Shown here: in pieces, positions 8,501 to 16,003 of the stretch
Layout: every line of letters begins with the position of its first letter
How positions within the stretch are numbered: the stretch's first letter is position 1
From: Phycisphaerae bacterium
GTDB lineage: Bacteria > Planctomycetota > Phycisphaerae > Phycisphaerales > UBA1924
DNA: 64,000 bases
Assembly: GCA_016794925.1 (NCBI GenBank)
Contig: JAEUIW010000009.1
Coordinates: 1 to 64,000, forward strand
Direction of reading: 5' to 3'
Position numbers and translations under genes: made by a program
The notes under the pieces: generated by a model
Seen by the model: the letters and a program-made list of their open reading frames with translations, nothing else
Told to the model about the DNA's origin: nothing
Databases searched by the model: none

Positions 8501-10106
8501 GGGGCTCTATGAGAAATCGATGGAGGCGTACGGCCGCGTGATCGCGGCCGGAAAGGACGAGGGGCGACGTCTGCAGAAGCGGAGCGCCGAGTGCCTGCTG
8601 AACCTCAAGAAGTTCGCGGAGGTGGAAAAGGCGCTCGTCGGCATCCCCGATCTTGAGTCGGACCTCGAGGCGACGCTCCTGCGGGCCAAGGCGGCCGAGG
8701 GGCTGAACGATCGCGTCAGGGCCAAGCAGTTCCTCGACCGTGCCGTGACGACGGCCCCGACCAACGCGCTCCCGTACTACGTTCGCGGCGAGTTCCTGTC
8801 CCGGGAGCCTGACCTGTTGACCGACGCCGAAGCGGACCTCAATCAGTCGCTCAAACTCAATCGCGGGCTCGCGGCGTCCCGGAACCTGCTCATCGAGATC
8901 TACGCCCGCGCCGGGCAGACCGACCGTGCGCTGGAAGTGATGCGCGACGCCGTGGCCCAGAACCCGCTCGACGATCGGGCCCGCCAACGCCTGATCGCCG
9001 AGCTCATGAACCGCGGCAAGGAGAGCGAGGCCTTCGACATCGCGGAGAAGGGGGCCGAGCGTCGGAACACCGCGGTCTCGGCTCAGGTCCAGGCCGCCGA
9101 GACGTTCGCCCGGGCCGGCAAGTGGGACAAGGCCCGTGACTATTTCAAGCGCGGGTTTGACCTCACCAAGGACCTCAGCCTGCTCGCACGGGCGGTGGAC
9201 GCTTCGCTGCAGATGCCCAACGCGAATCAGGAGCAGTCGCGGCAGCTCCTCGAGTTGGCGGGCGTCAAGTTCACCGACAACGCGCCCCTGATGATGCTCC
9301 GCGCCCGGATCAACGCCCTGGCGAAGGACCCCAAGCAGGCCGCGCTGGACGCGACGGACGCCTTCAGGCTCGTCGCGACCGACGACTTCGGGGCGTCCTC
9401 GGGATATCTCCGCGACCTCCGCCTGCTCTACCCGAATCGCGCGGACCTCAGCCGCTTCCTCAAGAGCATCGAGCCCAAGGGGGGCTTCACGGATGCCATG
9501 GCCGCGAACCTCGCCCGAATGAAGCTCGAGGATCAGGCCACCCGTGCCGAGGGTCTGGGTGAGCTCGACAGCATCGCCCAGCGGGCCACGACCAAGGAAG
9601 TCAAGATCGCCATCCTGCGTGTGCTCGGAACCAACCTCTACGCCGACGGTCAGCGGGGCGTGGCGGGTTCCTACGAGAAAGCGGTCAAGGTCTTCCAGGC
9701 GCTGGTCGATCTCACGCCCGACGAGCCCGCGATGCGCAACAACCTGGCGTTCGTGCTGGGGATTCGCCTGGGTCAGCCCAAGGAGGCACTGCCCCATGCC
9801 GAGCGGGCCGCGGAGCTCTCGCCGAACGACCCCGGTGTCCTTGACACGCTCGGCGCGGTCGCGCTCGCCGTCGGAGAGCTGGACAAGGCAGAACTTGCGC
9901 TCCGGCGTGCGTGGGGCACGGCTGTATCAAATGCGGACCGCACCCCGGTCGCGTTGCATCTTGCCGAGTTGCTCGCGAAGCGGGCCCAGCCCAAGGAAGC
10001 CCAGCGGTTCTTCAATACCGCCGAGAAGCTCACCCAGACCGACCGGCAATTGGCGGAGCTTTACAAGGCCGATGTGGACCGGATCCGCAAATTGGTGGGA
10101 GGTTGA
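5559..10106 (+). CDS. Large TPR-repeat membrane-anchored protein of the EPS/exosortase locus
   Basis: A 1515-residue protein with an N-terminal transmembrane anchor (about residues 9-32) and tetratricopeptide repeats over almost its full length, recognisable by repeated helices such as EAAESYSRAVNKDPSN, EARKNFERVIELQPTN and DKAGAIEALEIALKKRPND. The ATG at 5559 has GGAAGGA 6 nt upstream. TPR proteins of this kind (PrsT-like) are regular members of exosortase-linked exopolysaccharide loci and are thought to scaffold the synthesis/export machinery. This one is much longer than the roughly 900 residues usual for the family. It follows the EpsI-like gene by 55 bp and precedes the Wzc-like gene by 109 bp, so one transcript is likely. 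A long antisense frame over it is a G+C-driven shadow. Confidence 0.85.
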   Translation: MATRVNTRFVVILAAALVGLGVVVGGVAVFLLRTSPAEHVRRGDSSLQAGKFREAAESYSRAVNKDPSNVAYLEKWIEALRKYTPTNAELANESYRKLVTAKRAVAAAKRTDVGAHKAYFDELSERSSFNVPTVSDMEQLVSEVDKAVAMFPAGDGSARALLRYSGIMRVGVMGARLELPEAERERALADLKAALEADPADAGSLDALVTWYLLEADRQKKRNDTEKAEKAEQSARDAVQVFLTKRSDDPGALGAKLRLESSIRASRAKAGETFQSVLNEVLPIGDQLTAAVRAAAPETLDREVVAQASQHWMQRGGAEGRGVAIELLDHALKGRPNDARLLRLQGVVEFQAREYAAAIERYQKLVDLPRQPTGFDAMIQEAVKHDALYQQASATLAGLDGPLTDDQRRDIIARARKLRDALMSAAGERFASLNLLDGRLMLAEGNLVGARRALAAYNEVTGQQDSMGLMILGTVLMQQNLTGEARKNFERVIELQPTNVAAMFSLAQIETGLGNYRRAGLIYETILQLDPTNKTAEERMAFVREVEKGAGSSDKVVALLSAVNQNLSGAKADLDAAIAMLRQGLADNDNDARLAVALATCLNGKGDKAGAIEALEIALKKRPNDQRIVDAITMVKAKSPLDGQLALIEASAAPDLDKHLRRHEAYKLAGDKEKSAAELAEAMKAAPEDPRVIEVAFLDAISREDFKAARVFVDLAIAKDLDQSRGSYFKGRWEAAQGKFREAAVSLDQATQADPFSPSKWRLLGEVRMQLSQLSEGLNALRRSLQVKPDSPDTVRDITRCLILLGRGEEALDFARANLTFGRADREFEEYYLSLEADLGERRKALEWRRGIAERNPANTSNRVSLTNLLVSERLWDEADANIAELTRSSEARVRFFAIGLRARWLAERGDAEAARKALDEFIAGPDGPSMDVGTYIEFGRYMASRGLREAGIGYLEAGRKVQSADSMEADRAIGDLNFESGLYEKSMEAYGRVIAAGKDEGRRLQKRSAECLLNLKKFAEVEKALVGIPDLESDLEATLLRAKAAEGLNDRVRAKQFLDRAVTTAPTNALPYYVRGEFLSREPDLLTDAEADLNQSLKLNRGLAASRNLLIEIYARAGQTDRALEVMRDAVAQNPLDDRARQRLIAELMNRGKESEAFDIAEKGAERRNTAVSAQVQAAETFARAGKWDKARDYFKRGFDLTKDLSLLARAVDASLQMPNANQEQSRQLLELAGVKFTDNAPLMMLRARINALAKDPKQAALDATDAFRLVATDDFGASSGYLRDLRLLYPNRADLSRFLKSIEPKGGFTDAMAANLARMKLEDQATRAEGLGELDSIAQRATTKEVKIAILRVLGTNLYADGQRGVAGSYEKAVKVFQALVDLTPDEPAMRNNLAFVLGIRLGQPKEALPHAERAAELSPNDPGVLDTLGAVALAVGELDKAELALRRAWGTAVSNADRTPVALHLAELLAKRAQPKEAQRFFNTAEKLTQTDRQLAELYKADVDRIRKLVGG

Positions 10107-10215
10107 AGCCGATCCGAGCTACGAACACACTCCGCACGACCGACGGATATATGGTTGGGCCCGCTCACATCCGCTGGAATGCCCGGTCCGGTAAGCCGAT
10201 GGACAGAGAAACACC

Positions 10216-12441
10216 ATGAGCACGAATCTCCCAAGTCCTCCTTCGTCTTCCGGCCGCCCGACGGCCGCGGGCCGCCCCGGCCCCGGTCCCGTCGGCACAG
10301 GGCCCGCGACGGCACTGGACCCGATCAAGCTCTTCAAACAGCATCAGTGGAAGCTGCTTGTCGTGGCGATCGTCGGGGCGTTCGTGGGCCTGGGCGGGCA
10401 TTTCGGCCTGCTGTACCTGTATCCGTTCTATCAGTCGATGGTCATCTACCAGTGTCTGCCCCCGATCGACGATCCGACGAAGTCGCAGACGCTGATCCGT
10501 CCCGCGGACGAGATCGAGCGTTTCATGGCCACGCAGGTCCGGATCATCCAGAGCCAGCAGATCCTGCAGGACGTGGTCCGCGACGCGGCGGTGAAGCAGA
10601 CCAAGTGGGCCAAGCGGTTCGAGCGCCGCAGCGGCAGCGGCCTCAACGAGGCCGACGCCATGTACTGGCTGAAGTACGACCTGTCCGCCCGCGTCATCCC
10701 GCAGACCGACCTGGTCGAGTTGACCATGACCTGGCGCGACAAGGAAGACGTGGCGACCGTCGTCAACACGGTCGATCGCATCTACCGCGCTGACCTCGAC
10801 GTGCAGGGCAAGAAGATGCTCTCCGATCGCCGGCAGGCCCTGAGCACGACGCTCAACCAGCTGCGGGAGGAGATCGCACGCATCGATCAGTTGCGGTCGC
10901 GGCTGCTGGGAGAGGGCGGGCTGAACGCGCTCGAGGGGATGAACACCACCGAGCAGACCAAGATCCAGAGCATCTCGCCCCGGCTCGTCGAGGCTCAGAA
11001 CCGTCTCGACCAGTTCAAGAACACGATCCAGAAGTACGACGACATGATCGCCGCCCCCGGTGGCATCCAATACCCCGACGACCTGCGGGCCGATGTCGAA
11101 CGCGACAACATGGTCCAGCGGCTGCAGGGCGAGATCGGCCAGCTCAGGTCGAGGTACGCCGATTTCACCCAGCGGTACGGCCCCAAGCACAAGGAGGCGA
11201 TGTCGCTCCTGAATCAGATCGACTCGCGGGAGAGCGAGCTGTCGCGGGTGCGCGACGAGCTGCTCAAGAAGTTCTTCGAGGGTGATTACGAGACGGCCAA
11301 GCGCAGCGTCTCCAGCCTCGAGCGGCAGATCAAGGAGATGGAGAAGGACCTGGCAGACGCCAACGGAAAGAAAGAGGAGATCGTCCGCAAGCTCGTCCGC
11401 AATGCGGAGCTCGAGGAACAAAAGAAGAAAGCCGAGGAGCAGGAATCCGAGCTCTCCAAATCCATCAAGGAACTCGACACGCTCCAGGCCATGAACATCG
11501 CCAACCGCGTCCGCGTGTACCAGCGCGGCGAAGTTCCCGACGACGTCATCTTCCCGCTCATCTGGATCATGGTCCCGCTGGGCATGGTGCTGGTGACCGG
11601 TTTCTACGCGTCGGTCGTGCTCGTCCGCGAGGTGCTTGACCAGCGCGTCAAGGGGCCGAGCGACATCGCGCTGATCCCACGCATGCGCGTGCTGGGTGCG
11701 ATCCCCATCGCGTCGGAGGATCCATCCAAGCCCCCCGCTGTCGAGACCGCGTTCCGCGACACCCCCATGGGCGCGGTCACGGAGGCCTACCGGCAGATCC
11801 GGGCTCCGTTGGTGAGGGGCATGCAGAACGCGGGCCACAAGACACTGGTGGTGCTGTCGGGCATGCCCGGGTCCGGAGCAACGTCCCTGGTCTGCAACCT
11901 GGCCTTGGGGTGCGCCGCGGCGGAGATCAAGGTGCTCATCATCGACGCCAACCTGCGTCGCCCCAATATCCACCGCGTCTTCCGTCTCGCGGAGGGCCCG
12001 GGCCTGGGCGACGTGCTCGCGCGCACCGCGACCCTCGATTCCGCCGTGCAAGAGACCAACGTCGCCAACCTGCACGTGCTCACGGCCGGTACCGCGGCCG
12101 GCCGCTCCATCCCCGAGCGCCTGAGCACACATTTCATGGGCGAGGTGCTCGGCGAGCTCCGCCAGCGATACGACCTCATCCTGCTCGATTCCGCACCCGC
12201 GACCGTCTCCGGGGACGCGCAGGCGCTCGCGGCCCGCTGCGATGCCGCCGTGCTGGTCGTGCGCGCCCTGGCCGAGAAGCGTGGCCTGGTGGCCCGCGTC
12301 GCCGCGCAGCTCGGCCAATCGCACGCCGAGTTCCTCGGCGTCGTCGTGAACGCGGTGCGTGCCAGCGCCGGAGGCTACTTCAAGCGCAACATCCAGGCCA
12401 CGCACGAGTACCAGAGCGGGGCCGCGCCCCGGGCGGCCTGA
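10216..12441 (+). CDS. Wzc-like polysaccharide chain-length protein with degenerate P-loop
   Basis: Inner-membrane polysaccharide co-polymerase with a fused cytoplasmic BY-kinase-like ATPase domain, 741 residues. Transmembrane helices lie at about 43-65 and 444-468, with a long periplasmic coiled coil (about 200-440) between. The ATPase part has Walker A-prime VLIIDANLRRPN (Asp577) and Walker B LILLDSAP (Asp658). The Walker A is GMPGSGATS: the invariant nucleotide-binding lysine is replaced by Ala555. The C-terminus carries only scattered tyrosines, not the Tyr cluster of autophosphorylating kinases. It may therefore have lost or altered kinase activity while keeping the chain-length role, and probably acts with the Wza-like lipoprotein at 1935. 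A Pro/Gly-rich N-terminus of about 35 residues precedes the first helix. Confidence 0.85.
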   Translation: MSTNLPSPPSSSGRPTAAGRPGPGPVGTGPATALDPIKLFKQHQWKLLVVAIVGAFVGLGGHFGLLYLYPFYQSMVIYQCLPPIDDPTKSQTLIRPADEIERFMATQVRIIQSQQILQDVVRDAAVKQTKWAKRFERRSGSGLNEADAMYWLKYDLSARVIPQTDLVELTMTWRDKEDVATVVNTVDRIYRADLDVQGKKMLSDRRQALSTTLNQLREEIARIDQLRSRLLGEGGLNALEGMNTTEQTKIQSISPRLVEAQNRLDQFKNTIQKYDDMIAAPGGIQYPDDLRADVERDNMVQRLQGEIGQLRSRYADFTQRYGPKHKEAMSLLNQIDSRESELSRVRDELLKKFFEGDYETAKRSVSSLERQIKEMEKDLADANGKKEEIVRKLVRNAELEEQKKKAEEQESELSKSIKELDTLQAMNIANRVRVYQRGEVPDDVIFPLIWIMVPLGMVLVTGFYASVVLVREVLDQRVKGPSDIALIPRMRVLGAIPIASEDPSKPPAVETAFRDTPMGAVTEAYRQIRAPLVRGMQNAGHKTLVVLSGMPGSGATSLVCNLALGCAAAEIKVLIIDANLRRPNIHRVFRLAEGPGLGDVLARTATLDSAVQETNVANLHVLTAGTAAGRSIPERLSTHFMGEVLGELRQRYDLILLDSAPATVSGDAQALAARCDAAVLVVRALAEKRGLVARVAAQLGQSHAEFLGVVVNAVRASAGGYFKRNIQATHEYQSGAAPRAA

Positions 12442-12482
12442 GAGAGGCTCGGCACGCGGCGTCCGCCGACGGAGCATCGATC

Positions 12483-13520
12483 GTGGGGCACCGCCCGTCG
12501 AGTTCGAGCAGCGGCCCGTGGCGCGACCGCCGCGTTCTGGTGACGGGGGGCGCCGGGTTCATCGGCTCGCACCTCGTGGACCTGTTGCTCGCTCGCGGCG
12601 AGCACGTCACCGTCATCGATGACCTCTCGACCGGGCGTCGCGACAACCTCCCCCGCGTGCACGAGCGGCTCCGCGTGATCGAGGCGGACCTTTCGGACGC
12701 CGTCCGTGCGCTCGGCAAGGGCGAGCGGTTCGACCGCATCTACCACCTCGCCGCGGCGGTGGGTGTGAAACTGGTCATGGACGAGCCCGTCCGTTCCATC
12801 GAGACGAACGTGACCAAGACCGCGGACCTGCTCGCCTTCGCGCTCGACCATGGCCCCGACGGCGGTTCGGCGCCGACCCTGCTGGCCAGCAGTTCCGAGG
12901 TGTACGGCAAGAGCGAGCGGTCGCCGTTCCATGAGGACGACGACGTCACGTACGGGCCCACCACGAAGGGGCGCTGGTCGTACGCGTGCACCAAGGCCAT
13001 CGACGAGTACCTTGGGCTGGCCTACGCCCGAACCCGCAACCTCGGGGTGGTCATCGTTCGGTTCTTCAATACTGTCGGCCCCCGTCAGGTCGGTTCCTAC
13101 GGGATGGTGCTCCCGAATTTCGTCGCCGCGGCGCTCGAGGGCCGTCCCATCGATGTGCACGGTGACGGCGGACAGACCCGGTGTTTCTGCGATGTGCGCG
13201 ACGCCGTGGAAGCCCTTCCCGCGTTGCTTGGTTGCGAGTCCTGTCGGGGTCGGGTGTTCAACCTGGGCTCGGATCGGCCGATCTCCATGTTCGAGCTCGC
13301 CCGTCTGGTCACGGGCACGCTCGGCTCGGACTCCCAGATCCGGCTCGTGCCGTACGATCGGGTCTACGGCCCCGGATTCGAGGACCTCAGGCAGCGCCAG
13401 CCGGACCTCGGACGGATCCGAGAGGCCATCGGGTTCGCCCCGCGCGTGGGCCTGGAGCGGACCATTTTGGACCTCGCCGAGCGCATGCGGGATCGGCCTC
13501 GGTCGGAGAGCATCGCGTGA
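12483..13520 (+). CDS. NAD-dependent nucleotide-sugar epimerase/dehydratase (extended SDR)
   Basis: Extended short-chain dehydrogenase of 345 residues acting on a nucleotide sugar. It has the Rossmann motif TGGAGFIGSHL and the catalytic pair YACTK (YxxxK), with the upstream SSSEVYG serine motif. It resembles UDP-glucuronate decarboxylases and UDP-glucose 4-epimerases, but the substrate cannot be fixed from sequence. The GTG at 12483 is preceded by GGAG at 8 nt. Its stop overlaps the next gene's start (ATGA), so it is coupled to the sugar-phosphate transferase. It presumably provides a precursor sugar for the exopolysaccharide made by this locus. The same frame is open far upstream, but that part is a shadow of the Wzc-like gene. 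Confidence 0.88.
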   Translation: MGHRPSSSSSGPWRDRRVLVTGGAGFIGSHLVDLLLARGEHVTVIDDLSTGRRDNLPRVHERLRVIEADLSDAVRALGKGERFDRIYHLAAAVGVKLVMDEPVRSIETNVTKTADLLAFALDHGPDGGSAPTLLASSSEVYGKSERSPFHEDDDVTYGPTTKGRWSYACTKAIDEYLGLAYARTRNLGVVIVRFFNTVGPRQVGSYGMVLPNFVAAALEGRPIDVHGDGGQTRCFCDVRDAVEALPALLGCESCRGRVFNLGSDRPISMFELARLVTGTLGSDSQIRLVPYDRVYGPGFEDLRQRQPDLGRIREAIGFAPRVGLERTILDLAERMRDRPRSESIA

Positions 13521-14938
13521 TGACCGAGCTCGTGGCACAACTCGGCACGCCCCCCGTGTCTCCGGCGCTTCCCGCCTCGGCCGCCGACCGCGCGCACGAG
13601 CTGGCCGAGCGGAGCCGCGCGTTGGCCGACCTGCTCTCCGGGGACGGCTCGGGCCTCTCCCGGTTTAACATCTTCCAGGGCTATATCGCCGTGCTGGCGG
13701 TGGCGTTCCTGATCACGCTCGTGTCCACGCCGCTCATGCGCCGCCTGGCCGTCGCGAACGGCATCATCGACCGCCCCAGCGAGGCGCGCAAGGTGCATCG
13801 CATCCCCGTGGCGTACCTGGGCGGCGTGGCCGTGTACCTCGGCATCCTCGGCGCCATCCTGCTGGCCTACACCGCGCCGTTCCATCACCTCATCGATTTC
13901 CATCCCAGCAGGCACCTCACCGAGAACCCTCTGGACAACAACGTGCCGCTGAGCGTCCTGGCGGGCATGACCGTCATCATGCTCATCGGGCTGCTCGACG
14001 ACGTGGTGGGAATCAGCCCGCGCCTCAAGATCGGCGGGCAGCTCTTCGCCGCCGCGGTTCTGGCGCTCGATAACGTCGGCGTCAGCCTCGCGGGCGGGCT
14101 CATGAAGCCCTTCGGCGCGATGATCGGCAACGTTGACCTCGTGTGGCACATCCCGGTGCCGATCCCGGGTTTCCCCGAAGGAATCCGCTTCGACCTGATC
14201 TACTGGACCGGCACCGCGCTGATCGCCATCTTCGTGCTCGGCTCGTGCAACGCGTCAAACCTGATCGACGGGCTCGACGGGCTGCTCTCCGGCGTCACCA
14301 CGATTGTCGCCGCCGGGATTCTCATCATCGCCCTGACGCTGGCGTACCGCGATGACGGACCGCGAGACCCGGCCCGCATCATCCTGTGCCTGGCGGTCAT
14401 GGGCGCGTGCCTTGGCTTCCTGCCTCACAATTTCAACCCCGCGAGCATCTTCCTGGGCGACACGGGGTCGATGCTGCTGGGCTTTTCGGTCTGCGCGCTC
14501 ATCCTCACCCTGGGCGACACCGGCAAGACCCACCTGGTCCTTGCCGGGCTGATCATCTACGCCATCCCCATCATCGATACCACCCTGGCCATCTTCCGCC
14601 GCAAGGTGTCCGGCAAGCGGATCAGCGACGCCGACGACCAGCACCTGCATCACATGCTCAAGCGCGCCCTGGGCGTCAAGGGGGCTGTCTTTGCCCTGTA
14701 CGGCATCGGCATCGGCTTCGCCGCGCTCGGCGTGGCCATGAGCCTGGGCGGGGGACGTCTCACGTACGCCCTGACCATGATCTTCGCCGCGTTCATCGGC
14801 GTGACCGCGTTCAAGATCGCCCGACGGAACCAGATCGAGCATCAGGCGGCCCTGTACGACGCCGCTCGTTCCCCGGCGAACGTGTCCGCGGCTCCCGCGC
14901 CGTCCGCCGCCGCGCCCTCCGCCGCCCGCTCGGCGTGA
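13520..14938 (+). CDS. WecA/MraY-family undecaprenyl-phosphate sugar-1-phosphate transferase
   Basis: Integral membrane enzyme of 472 residues that transfers a sugar-1-phosphate, usually GlcNAc-1-P, to undecaprenyl phosphate and so starts a lipid-linked glycan. About ten or eleven hydrophobic segments are present. Family motifs are clear: DRPSEARKVH near the N-terminus, NASNLIDGLDGL (the NxxNLxDGxDG motif), FLGDTGSMLLGF, and the DDQHLHHMLKR cytoplasmic histidine loop typical of WecA rather than MraY. The ATG at 13520 overlaps the epimerase stop. An extra soluble N-terminal stretch of about 50 residues precedes the first helix, and the C-terminus is Ala/Pro-rich. It is the last gene of the EPS run; no glycosyltransferase or Wzy-type polymerase was found in the window, so those functions must be encoded elsewhere. 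Confidence 0.9.
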   Translation: MTELVAQLGTPPVSPALPASAADRAHELAERSRALADLLSGDGSGLSRFNIFQGYIAVLAVAFLITLVSTPLMRRLAVANGIIDRPSEARKVHRIPVAYLGGVAVYLGILGAILLAYTAPFHHLIDFHPSRHLTENPLDNNVPLSVLAGMTVIMLIGLLDDVVGISPRLKIGGQLFAAAVLALDNVGVSLAGGLMKPFGAMIGNVDLVWHIPVPIPGFPEGIRFDLIYWTGTALIAIFVLGSCNASNLIDGLDGLLSGVTTIVAAGILIIALTLAYRDDGPRDPARIILCLAVMGACLGFLPHNFNPASIFLGDTGSMLLGFSVCALILTLGDTGKTHLVLAGLIIYAIPIIDTTLAIFRRKVSGKRISDADDQHLHHMLKRALGVKGAVFALYGIGIGFAALGVAMSLGGGRLTYALTMIFAAFIGVTAFKIARRNQIEHQAALYDAARSPANVSAAPAPSAAAPSAARSA

Positions 14939-14966
14939 TTCGGGCAGTCCGTCGGGCACGCTCGCC

Positions 14967-14972
14967 TACGCT
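14967..14972 (+). promoter_or_regulatory. -10-like TACGCT before the ParA-type gene
   Basis: TACGCT ends 5 nt before the ATG at 14978 with no Shine-Dalgarno, fitting the leaderless-type pattern of this window. It would separate transcription of the ParA/antiporter/MurJ run from the EPS operon. Confidence 0.45.
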
Positions 14973-14977
14973 TGGTC

Positions 14978-16000
14978 ATGCCTCCCGAGACGCCCGCGCC
15001 CCAACGCCCGGCTCCCGACGCAACACGCCCGCCAGCCGCCGCTCCCGCTCGCCCGGCCTCGCCGCCGCCTGACTTCGCGCGGACGCGCACCATCGCCCTG
15101 ATGAACCAGAAAGGCGGCGTGGGCAAGACCACGACGACCGTCAACCTCGCCGCGGCCCTGGCCCGTGCCGGCCGGTCGGTCCTCCTGATCGATCTCGATC
15201 CGCAGGCTCACGCCACGCTCCACCTGGGCGTCGAGGCCGGCGCCGGGCACGCCACCGTCTACGACGTTCTCCACGACCCGGATTCCATCGCCGGGGCGAT
15301 CATCCCCGCGAGAGAGAACCTGAACATCCTGTGCTCGGAGACCGATCTCGCCGCCGCGCCCAGTGAGCTTGCGGCATCGCACGATCGTCTGACCCGTCTC
15401 CGCCTGGCGCTGGACCAGGTCCGTAGCCGGTTCGAGTTCGTGCTGATCGATTGCCCCCCATCGCTCGACCTGCTCACCCTGAACGGCCTGGCCGCCGCCC
15501 GCGAGGTGTTCGTCCCCATGCTCGCGCATTTCCTTGCTTTGCAGGGGATGAGCAAGCTCCTCGAGACCGTTCAGCGCGTCAACCAGGCCGCGGGCGCGGC
15601 GGACTCGCTGCGCGTGACGGGCGTCATCCTCGCGATGCACGACGGCTCCACAACCCTGACACGCGAGGTGGTCGCCGATCTCGACCGGTTCTTTGAGCAG
15701 GCGCGGGAGCAGGACGTGCCCTGGCGCGGCGCACGCGTGTACCGTCCCCCCGTCCGACGCAACATCAAGCTCGCCGAGTGCCCGAGCTTCGGGAAGACCA
15801 TCTTCGAGTACGCCCCCACCTGCCCCGGCGCGCTCGACCTTGCCCAGCTGGCCGAGACCATCGCCCGCGAGTGGGACGAATTCCAGGCTCGGCGCGCGAC
15901 GGCCCCGGCGCCCGCGGCCGTTCCCCCGCCCGTCCCCCCTGTCACCGTTCGTGCACCCACCCCGCGGCGCGGCGCGGCACACGGCGTCCCGCCGGGTTGA
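14978..16000 (+). CDS. Orphan ParA/Soj-type ATPase
   Basis: Deviant-Walker-A ATPase of 340 residues. The nucleotide-binding motif NQKGGVGKTTTTVNLA (from about residue 44) keeps both the signature and the catalytic lysine, Walker A-prime is LLIDLDPQ and Walker B is FVLIDCPPSL. Such proteins position chromosomes, plasmids or large protein complexes. No parB gene, CpgA/CheA cluster or parS-like repeat was seen next to it. N- and C-terminal extensions (about 40 residues each) are Pro/Ala-rich and probably disordered. The TTG two codons earlier is possible, but the ATG has a good -10-like element at 5 nt. The antiporter gene follows after 3 nt. It may be a chromosomal segregation ATPase or position an envelope complex; the context does not decide. 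Confidence 0.88.
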   Translation: MPPETPAPQRPAPDATRPPAAAPARPASPPPDFARTRTIALMNQKGGVGKTTTTVNLAAALARAGRSVLLIDLDPQAHATLHLGVEAGAGHATVYDVLHDPDSIAGAIIPARENLNILCSETDLAAAPSELAASHDRLTRLRLALDQVRSRFEFVLIDCPPSLDLLTLNGLAAAREVFVPMLAHFLALQGMSKLLETVQRVNQAAGAADSLRVTGVILAMHDGSTTLTREVVADLDRFFEQAREQDVPWRGARVYRPPVRRNIKLAECPSFGKTIFEYAPTCPGALDLAQLAETIAREWDEFQARRATAPAPAAVPPPVPPVTVRAPTPRRGAAHGVPPG

Positions 16001-16003
16001 TCC

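Noticed and set aside
5937..9797. 1286-codon minus-strand open frame
   Set aside because: It is the antisense shadow of the TPR gene, driven by high G+C; composition (Arg, His, Gln, Leu) is unnatural.
10165..12477. 770-codon minus-strand open frame
   Set aside because: It is the antisense shadow of the Wzc-like gene; no domain is readable.
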